A DNA stretch of 11,804 nucleotides from Chlamydiota bacterium (GTDB taxonomy: Bacteria > Auribacterota > UBA3054 > B51-G9), in NCBI GenBank assembly GCA_030596365.1, contig JAUVKG010000041.1:1-11804 (forward strand). Direction: 5' to 3'. The position numbers and the translations under genes were made by a program. Positions 6,350 through 11,804 of the stretch are shown in pieces; positions within the stretch are counted from its first letter, which is position 1; each line of letters starts with the position of its first letter. The notes below the pieces were generated by a model. It made no database searches. It was not told where the DNA came from and was given only the letters and a program-made list of their open reading frames with translations.

Positions 6350-7642
6350 ATGGAACATCAAACAAAAAATACAATTTCAGCAAGATATATCGCCTGGAAA
6401 GTTTTAACAGAACTTGAACAAGGTAATTTTCGGCATCATGCAGATGAAAAACTTGAAAAAATGTGCCAAAAACAAAATCTGTCTGCCGTAGATAGAAGTC
6501 TTGCTTTCGAAATCATATCAGGATGTTTACGAAATAAAACTTTACTCGAGTTTTATCTTTCAGGCTACAGTTCACAGCCGGTTTCAAAACTTGAACAAGA
6601 GTTGCGATGGATTTTAATCATCAGTTTTTATCAATTATTATTTTTAGATAAAATACCCGATCACGCAATCGTTAACGAAGCGGTAAATCTTTGCAAGCAG
6701 GAAAATAAAATTGGCTGGTCAAAATTTGTTAATGGAATTTTAAGAAGTGCGCTGCGTGACAATGTGAAAGAAAAAACGCTTCGCAAAACAAGTTCAACAA
6801 CTACTTACTCCCATCCTTCCTGGCTTATAAAGAAATGGAAAGACGATTTTGGAGAAGAAAAAGCTATAGAAATATTGAAATGGAATAATAAAATTCCAAA
6901 TCAACACGCTGTAATTTTAAGAAATTTTGAAAAAACTATTGATGAAATAGTTCCTTCAGCTGCCGAATTATCAGATGAATTCGGGCAAAACATTTTAAAA
7001 ATCAAAGATTTCAAAAATTTGTTTAAATCAAATTGCTTTAGGAATGGTGATCTTTATTTGATGACCCCATGGTCGATTTCTATTACACAACAGCTCCCGC
7101 TTCAATCAGGTTTGAAAATTCTTGATATGTGTACCGCTCCGGGCGGCAAAGCGATTTTAACCTCGTGTATGGAAGATGTGGAAATTAAAGCGTTGGATAA
7201 TTCATCACGCAGAATTGAAAAATTAAAAGAAAATCTGATTAGATGCAGAATTAAAAATGTCTGCCCTGTTGTTGGAGATGGAAGAGATTCGTCAAAAATT
7301 TTCGGAAAAGAAAAATTTGACGCTGTTTTGATTGACGCACCATGTTCAAGTCTGGGAGTAATCCAGAGGCATCCTGAAATCAGATGGCGTGTGACCAACG
7401 AAAGTTTTGTTTCCATACAAATTTTACAAAAGCAGTTGCTGGATGCTGCGATAGAAGTTACGAAACCCGGTGGTCACATTTTATATTCTGTATGCACGTT
7501 TTCCGATGAAGAAACTGAAGAAGTTATAAATAGTTTTCTGGCTGAAAATAAAAATATGACTTGTTTGAAAAAAGAATTGAATTTACCCGGAGAAAAAAAC
7601 ATGTGCGGTGGATTCTTTGCCCTGATGGAGAAAAGAGGGTAA
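6350..7642 (+). CDS. rsmB: 16S rRNA (cytosine-967-C5)-methyltransferase RsmB
   Basis: RsmB methylates C967 of 16S rRNA at carbon 5 with S-adenosylmethionine, in the cytoplasm during ribosome assembly. Counting from the ATG (430 residues), the N-terminal half is a NusB-like helical RNA-binding domain, with SARYIAWKVL (10-19) and DHAIVNEAVNL (104-114). The C-terminal half is the Rossmann methyltransferase: motif I LDMCTAPGGK (258-267), motif IV DAPCSSLGVIQRHPEIRW (329-346) with Cys332, and motif VI YSVCTF (379-384) with the nucleophile Cys382. The C-terminus GGFFALMEK is the usual end, so the gene is complete. A TTG at 6323 would add nine residues, but that stretch repeats acatcaaac (6313-6321 and 6355-6363) and looks like intergenic repeat DNA; the ATG is preferred, with only a weak ribosome site. 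It converges on 7697-8092. Confidence 0.95.
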   Translation: MEHQTKNTISARYIAWKVLTELEQGNFRHHADEKLEKMCQKQNLSAVDRSLAFEIISGCLRNKTLLEFYLSGYSSQPVSKLEQELRWILIISFYQLLFLDKIPDHAIVNEAVNLCKQENKIGWSKFVNGILRSALRDNVKEKTLRKTSSTTTYSHPSWLIKKWKDDFGEEKAIEILKWNNKIPNQHAVILRNFEKTIDEIVPSAAELSDEFGQNILKIKDFKNLFKSNCFRNGDLYLMTPWSISITQQLPLQSGLKILDMCTAPGGKAILTSCMEDVEIKALDNSSRRIEKLKENLIRCRIKNVCPVVGDGRDSSKIFGKEKFDAVLIDAPCSSLGVIQRHPEIRWRVTNESFVSIQILQKQLLDAAIEVTKPGGHILYSVCTFSDEETEEVINSFLAENKNMTCLKKELNLPGEKNMCGGFFALMEKRG

Positions 7643-7646
7643 TTGA

Positions 7647-7687
7647 TATTCGGTATTCGGTAAAGTCGAAGATCCGCTTAGTCGGAT
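7647..7687 (+). terminator. Weak hairpin between rsmB and converging gene
   Basis: A tandem tattcgg x2 (7647-7660) directly follows the rsmB stop. A short stem atccg (7672-7676) and cggat (7683-7687) with a 6-nt loop comes next, followed by tatttgttttt. This could be a weak intrinsic terminator for rsmB, possibly serving both converging genes. The stem is only 5 bp. Confidence 0.35.
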
Positions 7688-7696
7688 TATTTGTTT

Positions 7697-8092
7697 TTAT
7701 TGAGTTTCGCCACTCATTTTGCCAAGTGATAAATACGCCCATAGAAATAGAATAAGAAATAACAGGTCAAAAATTGCGAAAGGCTTCCACATGTACGGAA
7801 TTTCCGTTGTAAACCAATGAAAAAACACAACCGCACAATAAGAAGTCTTGAGTAGTATTCCATACGGAATAAGATTCCTGTTTTTTATTGGATTCTTTGC
7901 GATTACCGTAAACATGATAGCAAAAATAATCAGCAGAGCGGCAGGGAATTGAACATATCCTATATGATTAGGCGGAGTTATATTACACAATTGATACGCG
8001 TAATTACCCGCAAATATAAAAATAATTCCTAACAGTCCGTCATAGATGGCTGTGATTATAAATAAAAATGATATTGTTTTAATTTTTTTCAT
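7697..8092 (-). CDS. Small four-helix membrane protein, unknown function
   Basis: This 131-residue, very hydrophobic protein has four likely membrane segments near 7-29, 46-65, 75-95 and 103-123. Between helices 1 and 2 lies a distinctive loop TPPNHIGYVQFP (39-50), and NPIKNRNLIPYGILLK (67-82) precedes helix 3. These look like conserved family features, but I cannot attach a named family or function. It is the last gene of a three-gene minus-strand operon: its ATG (8092-8090) overlaps the TGA of the radical SAM gene by 4 bp (ATGA), the classic arrangement for translational coupling. Its work is therefore probably tied to that enzyme's product or substrate in the inner membrane, which is an inference from position only. 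DoxX-like or DUF4345-like proteins are possible fold relatives, at low confidence. Confidence 0.85.
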   Translation of the reverse strand: MKKIKTISFLFIITAIYDGLLGIIFIFAGNYAYQLCNITPPNHIGYVQFPAALLIIFAIMFTVIAKNPIKNRNLIPYGILLKTSYCAVVFFHWFTTEIPYMWKPFAIFDLLFLILFLWAYLSLGKMSGETQ

Positions 8093-9447
8093 GGTTGCAC
8101 TTCCCGGTTTCGCCGGCGGAGATTTTTCTTAAAATTACTTCTTCGCCAACTGGTGAATTCATCGCTATATAATTTAACCACAAGTTTTTTAAAATGTTCT
8201 TCCAATTCCTTAATCGACATTTTAGTGGGAATAAAATTAACATCAAATAAAGTGCATTTCTTCCAGTTCTCAGCTTCAATAAGTCTGTTTTCATTTTTTA
8301 ATCGCTCGTACAAAGCTGTCCCTGGAAATGGAGTCATAATGGTTACCTGGACCTCATATAATCCTGTAGATTTTACAAATTCAAACACTTGATCAAAAAT
8401 ATCCGTAGTATGCCCGTCCAATCCAAGAACAAAGCATCCGTTAACGGTAATTCCATGAGATTGAATTGTGTGTATTGCGTCTTTATATTGTGAAAAGTGT
8501 TTATATTTCCAATCGCTTTTTATTTCCACTTCATGCAAACTTTCTTTTTCCGGACTTTCTAAGCCTATCAACAGTTGAACACAACCTGCTTCGCGCATCA
8601 AATTAAGTAATTCGGGATCTTCAGCTACCGACAGGTCAGTTTCAGCAAACCATCGAATTCCTTTGTTTTTCAAATGTGGAAGTAATTCTTTCCAGTAGTT
8701 TTTATTTACAAAACTATTGTCATCAGCAAATTCAATAAACGGATGTTTCCATAAATCAATAATACTATTAATTTCTTTTAGGACATTTGATACCGGTTTT
8801 TGTTTGTAACGATTTGTTAAAATAACCGAACTTGCACAAAATTCACATTGATGGGGACAACCACGACTTGTTTGTACCGTTATACGGTTGTATTTTTTGA
8901 TGTCAAGAAGATCAAATCTCGGCATCGGAGAGTTCGATAATTCATAATTGCTTTGCCTTAAACCATAACGCGGTTTTAAAGTTGATATCTCCGCATCTTG
9001 CAGCACTTCGAGCCAGGATTGTTCACCTTCACCTATAACTACAGAATCACAAAATTGCAATGCTTCTTCCGGCAACGCTGTAACATGCGGTCCTCCCATA
9101 ACAACCGGGATTCTTTTTTTCTTGTATCGACTCGCCAGTTCGTACGCTTCATTAATTTGCGCGCTATAACTTGAAATAGCAACCAGATCAAAATTATCGG
9201 GTAAATCATTTTCTTTTGAAAGATCCGGTATCTCAATATATTTTATTTCATGATTTTCAGGAGTCATTCCTGCTAAAGTTAAGAGTCCAAGACTTGGCAG
9301 GGAAGCAATTGTTTTGCTGCGTTCAACAAAACCCGGCAATGTAAGTCCGAGTTTTAGCAATTCTGTATCGCAGACCCGAATACCACTCATTGCTATTAAA
9401 CCAATTTTCATAATGTATTTAGTGACGGGGGGTTTTCGATTAGACAC
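8089..9447 (-). CDS. B12-binding radical SAM protein
   Basis: This 452-residue radical SAM enzyme has an N-terminal cobalamin-binding domain. Residues 87-146 show the Rossmann-like pattern DLVAISSYSAQINEAYELA (87-105), PVVMGGPHVTALPEEAL (114-130) and VVIGEGEQSW (136-145). The radical SAM cluster motif is SRGCPHQCEFCAS (194-206), with Cys197, Cys201 and Cys204 ligating [4Fe-4S]. The later segment LLIGLESPEKESL and a C-terminal helical tail resemble the HpnP/Mg-protoporphyrin cyclase-like group (DUF4070-type). Such enzymes often methylate or rearrange unactivated carbons of lipophilic substrates; the substrate here is unknown. The start may be GTG 9447, with GGAG 8 nt upstream (9459-9456) and an 8-bp overlap with the preceding gene, or ATG at 9411-9409, giving MKIGLIAMSG, which fits family N-termini. 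The neighbours are two small membrane proteins in the same operon. Confidence 0.93.
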   Translation of the reverse strand: MSNRKPPVTKYIMKIGLIAMSGIRVCDTELLKLGLTLPGFVERSKTIASLPSLGLLTLAGMTPENHEIKYIEIPDLSKENDLPDNFDLVAISSYSAQINEAYELASRYKKKRIPVVMGGPHVTALPEEALQFCDSVVIGEGEQSWLEVLQDAEISTLKPRYGLRQSNYELSNSPMPRFDLLDIKKYNRITVQTSRGCPHQCEFCASSVILTNRYKQKPVSNVLKEINSIIDLWKHPFIEFADDNSFVNKNYWKELLPHLKNKGIRWFAETDLSVAEDPELLNLMREAGCVQLLIGLESPEKESLHEVEIKSDWKYKHFSQYKDAIHTIQSHGITVNGCFVLGLDGHTTDIFDQVFEFVKSTGLYEVQVTIMTPFPGTALYERLKNENRLIEAENWKKCTLFDVNFIPTKMSIKELEEHFKKLVVKLYSDEFTSWRRSNFKKNLRRRNREVQP

Positions 9448-9817
9448 TAACTATTCTCCAGAGGAAAAAAATTATAGCTAATATTACAGATCCGGCAGGA
9501 ATGAAAAAAATGTGCCGGAATATTGGCTTCCACGCGCTAAGATAACATACAAGCGGCATCGTTGCTACTCCTATTATCAAAAGAACGGATGGTATTATAA
9601 TTCCTGATTCAATTCCAAGGTGTCTTGATGTAAGCGCAAACGCGAGATTAAGAAATCCAATACCGAAAAAAGATATATGTGCCAGGCGGGTCAATCGTCT
9701 TCGCCATGAATCGTACCCCCCCATCCATTCTTTTTTATGGAAAAACATACCCGAAACAGCGCCGGCAATACATCCCAATAAAAAAGCAATCCAAGCGGTA
9801 TAAATATTAATTAACAT
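9440..9817 (-). CDS. Small four-helix membrane protein, unknown function
   Basis: The 125-residue protein has four likely membrane segments near 5-24, 46-64, 72-92 and 101-121. A basic loop, KKEWMGGYDSWRRRLTRLAH (28-47), lies between helices 1 and 2 and is probably cytoplasmic by the positive-inside rule. The second helix begins HISFFGIGFLNLAFAL. I do not recognise a named family. It is the first gene of the operon with the radical SAM enzyme, and its TAA (9442-9440) lies within the start region of that gene (GTG 9447), implying coupled translation. The start is ATG at 9815-9817 with no clear Shine-Dalgarno sequence. It is not similar in sequence to the 131-residue membrane protein at the other end of the operon. 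Confidence 0.84.
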   Translation of the reverse strand: MLINIYTAWIAFLLGCIAGAVSGMFFHKKEWMGGYDSWRRRLTRLAHISFFGIGFLNLAFALTSRHLGIESGIIIPSVLLIIGVATMPLVCYLSAWKPIFRHIFFIPAGSVILAIIFFLWRIVSV

Positions 9818-9890
9818 ATAGATTTACGCGATTTTATTAAAGAAGTTATTTATAATCCGTTCCGGTTAATTGTTGACATTTCATTTATAT

Positions 9891-9913
9891 CTTATCACAC
9901 CGTGTGTTATAAG
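9891..9913. promoter_or_regulatory. 23-bp imperfect dyad, operator-like
   Basis: The sequence cttatcacaccgtgtgttataag pairs at 9 of 11 positions around its centre at 9902. It lies about 75 bp upstream of the first gene of the radical SAM operon. The length and symmetry are typical of a dimeric repressor site, such as a TetR-like one. No T-run follows, so a terminator is less likely. The target regulator is not in the window. Confidence 0.4.
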
Positions 9914-9917
9914 TCAA

Positions 9918-9998
9918 GATGATTTAGACAGGATAAGAAAACACAAAAATTTTACAAAATCATTTAGGACAAAATCATTTTTTTATTTTTTCTATGGA
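9918..9998. repeat. Intergenic repeat-type DNA with 15-bp spaced pair
   Basis: Two exact copies of caaaatcatt (9955-9964 and 9970-9979) are spaced 15 bp apart and followed by a T-rich tract. The same layout, caaaatgatt x2 at 15-bp spacing plus a T-tract, occurs on the minus strand at 5270-5294 and 6146-6170. Upstream, gatttagacaggataag resembles a common intergenic repeat type. No coding potential is seen. Confidence 0.6.
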
Positions 9999-10016
9999 GT
10001 ATTGGATTAAGAATAG

Positions 10017-10142
10017 CCACGAAGGCACAAAGGCACGAAGAATATTATTTAAATGGAATATATTTTAGTGTCTTAGTAAAAGTTATTTATGCAATTTCAC
10101 TTCTGTATTTTCTTTTTCCGTGTCTTTCTGTGTGTTCCGTGG
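10017..10142. repeat. Inverted-repeat element, 'cacgaagg' family
   Basis: The left arm 10017-10042 contains three 8-bp units, cacgaagg, cacaaagg and cacgaag. The right arm 10114-10142 is an imperfect inverted copy whose reverse complement reads ccacggaacacacagaaaga onward. The arms flank about 71 bp of AT-rich DNA, for a total of roughly 126 bp. The right arm ends 8 bp from the stop of the GH172 gene. It may act as that gene's 3' hairpin or be a miniature nonautonomous element. The whole interval 9818-10149 contains no gene. Confidence 0.55.
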
Positions 10143-10149
10143 GCAATTT

Positions 10150-11804
10150 TTATTTTTCGAATTTAACATAATCCAGGCCAACCATATAAGATTTTTTAGC
10201 TTTTGAATTAGCACCGGTAATTTTTATCTTTAAAATATTTTTCCCTTTTTTAATTTTAACTTTCCCAATATTAATTTTGCCTGATGCGGCAACACGTTGA
10301 CTGAAACCATCTATTTCATTACCAACTTTTTTCCCGTTAAAATAAATTTGAATTTTTGCATAATTAGGCGCTGTTGTAAACTGTGCAGTTAAGTTTTTTT
10401 CTGAATTTTCAGGACTGTCAATTTCTAATTCAATGAAATCGTCAATTCCGGCTTCAGTCCACCAAAGCTGGTTATCTTCGCTCCAGGCGTTCCCAAAATT
10501 AGCCATATTTTGAGTTTGAGTTTTGCCTTTGGAGATATTTACAACGGGTAATTTTTCAGCTTCCAGAGCATTTTTTTCTTTAAAAATTTTAAGACCTGTA
10601 TAATCGCCCACCCGGTCTTTTACAGGAATTTCTTTTAGTTTATCAACGCCGTTTTTAGAGAGATACCAGTAAGCGATCCCGGCATAAAGAGTTGGTCGAG
10701 AATTTATAAAATATTTTTCTATATAAGCATCAAAACTTTTTTGAAAGGGGATGTTATCGCCTATATGCCATCTGTTATTAGAAATATGTCCGCGATTGTG
10801 AGAATTTGTGGTTTGGGAATGGTAAGCAGAAGAAAAAATTTCCGCTGAACACCAGGCATAACCAAAATAATCTTCCGAACCTGTACCGAGAGTAGAGGGG
10901 AATTTTTCACCGTCAACATAAAATTTTTCATCACCTTCACCCCACCATTGTCCTTTTGGATTCCAGATATGAAGCATAGTACCGACAAATCTCCCTCTTC
11001 CGGAAGTTTCCATAATTTTCCAATCGAGGGGTTGTTTTTTGTCAGTTTTGAGGTCTCTATGCCATTTCGCGTGAAAATATCCAAGATTATCGAACGAAGA
11101 TTTTAAAGGTGTGTGTTCAACAATTAAAGAAATTTTTTGATGTTTATCTGATTCATTTTTAATAGTAATTTTTGCGTTGTTTTCAAAAGGCATATACCAA
11201 TAGGAATAAAAAAGGAATGGATTATTGGAGTGATGAATTGATGGATTATTGGATTTTACTTGATCGTTGGATATTTCGTGTTGGATATTGGATATTTTAT
11301 CTGGATTTTTGTTCTTTGAAATCCCCCTATTATCCTGACCTCTGACCTCTGACTCCTTTCCTCTATCTTCTGTCCTCCCTGACACCTGACACCTGACACC
11401 TTTACTCGCTTCGGGTCGAAGCGAGCTACTGTCAGTCATTCCCATTACTAAAGATTTATATTCATTAATTCCCGGTGCTGTCCCAAAAAAATCACCAAGC
11501 GGCGACCAGACAGAAGGAGATTTTTCATTATCCCAATTGATACTTAAAGTTAACTGTCTTAGCAAATCATTATAATTACTGTTTTTTGGGATTCTTACTT
11601 TCAAGGATGTGATAGCTCGTTTACCGGTAATATTTAAGGTTTTAGATTTTCCGGCAGGAATCGTCCAATTAACAACTTCTTTTTTAATATTTTTTATTGG
11701 AATAGGGTTGTTACCGAGATTAGTTGTCAGAATTCTGTTTGCTTTATCTAGCGCTCTGTTTTCATCCGGAGAAAGTTTCATTGTAAAAGTTTGAACTTTC
11801 GTGT
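10150..11804 (-). CDS. GH172 (DUF2961) glycoside hydrolase, 5'-partial
   Basis: GH172 enzymes act on fructose- or arabinose-containing glycans. Counting from the ATG at 11779-11781 (543 codons): WSPLGDFFGTAPG (92-104), YSYWYMPFENNAKI (192-205), RGRFVGTMLHIWN (262-274), GEGDEKFYVDG (281-291) and GTGSEDYFGYAW (299-310). Glu282 and Glu303 are 21 residues apart, which fits the catalytic pair I recall for the GH172 member alpha-FFase1. A C-terminal beta-sandwich domain (about 411-543), with FGNAWSEDNQLWW and a VGLDYVKFE end, looks like a carbohydrate-binding module. The frame stays open through seven more codons (TKVQTFT) to the edge, and the usual N-terminal part is absent, so the ATG is probably internal and the gene begins outside the window. 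Residues about 117-188 are inserted repeat DNA. No signal peptide can be judged. Confidence 0.9.
   Translation of the reverse strand, partial: TKVQTFTMKLSPDENRALDKANRILTTNLGNNPIPIKNIKKEVVNWTIPAGKSKTLNITGKRAITSLKVRIPKNSNYNDLLRQLTLSINWDNEKSPSVWSPLGDFFGTAPGINEYKSLVMGMTDSSSLRPEASKGVRCQVSGRTEDRGKESEVRGQDNRGISKNKNPDKISNIQHEISNDQVKSNNPSIHHSNNPFLFYSYWYMPFENNAKITIKNESDKHQKISLIVEHTPLKSSFDNLGYFHAKWHRDLKTDKKQPLDWKIMETSGRGRFVGTMLHIWNPKGQWWGEGDEKFYVDGEKFPSTLGTGSEDYFGYAWCSAEIFSSAYHSQTTNSHNRGHISNNRWHIGDNIPFQKSFDAYIEKYFINSRPTLYAGIAYWYLSKNGVDKLKEIPVKDRVGDYTGLKIFKEKNALEAEKLPVVNISKGKTQTQNMANFGNAWSEDNQLWWTEAGIDDFIELEIDSPENSEKNLTAQFTTAPNYAKIQIYFNGKKVGNEIDGFSQRVAASGKINIGKVKIKKGKNILKIKITGANSKAKKSYMVGLDYVKFEK
11218..11433. 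repeat. Repeat cluster inserted in frame within GH172 gene
   Basis: About 216 bp (72 codons) of intergenic-type repeat interrupt the GH172 frame between GMTD and FYSYWYMPF without a stop or frameshift. It contains ttggatatt copies (11267-11275, 11281-11289 and an overlapping third), ctgacct repeats (11335-11354), tgacacc x3 (11380-11400) and a perfect hairpin ctcgcttcg-ggt-cgaagcgag (11405-11425). The encoded peptide is low-complexity, polar and unlike either flank (for example ISNIQHEISND, SIHHSNNP). The exact borders are uncertain by a few codons. Confidence 0.82.
11405..11425. repeat. Perfect 9-bp-stem hairpin inside the insert
   Basis: ctcgcttcg (11405-11413) and cgaagcgag (11417-11425) form a perfect 9-bp stem with a 3-nt loop. 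It is far richer in G+C than its surroundings and looks like a REP-type palindrome at one end of the repeat cluster in the GH172 gene. Confidence 0.75.

Noticed and set aside
9873..9878. TTGACA as a plus-strand -35 element
   Set aside because: No -10 at 15-19 bp spacing and no plus-strand gene downstream.
9818..10149. tRNA or other structured RNA gene
   Set aside because: No cloverleaf or known RNA pattern seen; the region is made of simple and inverted repeats.
10761..11084. 107-residue minus-strand frame within GH172
   Set aside because: It overlaps the catalytic region of GH172 in another frame; the GH172 motifs are unambiguous in their own frame.

Overview
The window is AT-rich bacterial DNA, roughly one-third G+C by eye, carrying ordinary housekeeping genes among accessory genes and intergenic DNA loaded with short repeats. 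No gene here fixes the phylum. A GH172/DUF2961 protein, a GxxExxY gene with a decayed copy beside it, uncharacterised small membrane proteins and repeat families of the type 'cacgaaggcacaaagg', 'ttggatattggatatt' and 'tgacacctgacacc' together suggest an uncultured PVC-group bacterium (Lentisphaerota, Kiritimatiellota or Planctomycetota-like). That is an inference from remembered patterns, not a search.

Layout from left to right. Positions 1-161 hold a seven-unit 14-bp tandem repeat and a hairpin behind pcrA. Positions 162-2327 (minus) encode a full-length PcrA/UvrD helicase, and 2532-3365 (plus) a membrane-anchored coiled-coil protein; the two are divergent and each has a near-perfect or perfect sigma70 promoter. 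Positions 3412-4929 (minus) encode a secreted zinc metalloprotease-like protein with a TTG start. Positions 4930-6179 form a rearranged locus: an intact GxxExxY gene (5306-6103), a decayed second copy (5013-5232), 52-bp direct repeats, an inverted-repeat segment and a small inversion. Positions 6350-7642 (plus) encode the rRNA methyltransferase RsmB.

Positions 9817 to 7697 (minus) form a tight three-gene operon: a 4-TM protein, a B12-binding radical SAM enzyme and a second 4-TM protein, with overlapping start and stop codons. They probably work together on a membrane-associated or lipophilic substrate, but no function can be named. Positions 9818-10149 contain no gene, only repeat-type DNA and a 23-bp dyad. 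Positions 10150-11804 (minus) are the C-terminal portion of a GH172 (DUF2961) carbohydrate-active enzyme whose 5' end lies outside the window.

The two observations most worth pursuing are the roughly 72-codon block of intergenic-type repeat DNA inserted in frame in the GH172 gene (about 11218-11433) and the duplicated, partly decayed GxxExxY locus (4967-6179). I did not find a clear new defence or biosynthetic system; the radical SAM/membrane-protein cassette is the best candidate for an undescribed functional unit.
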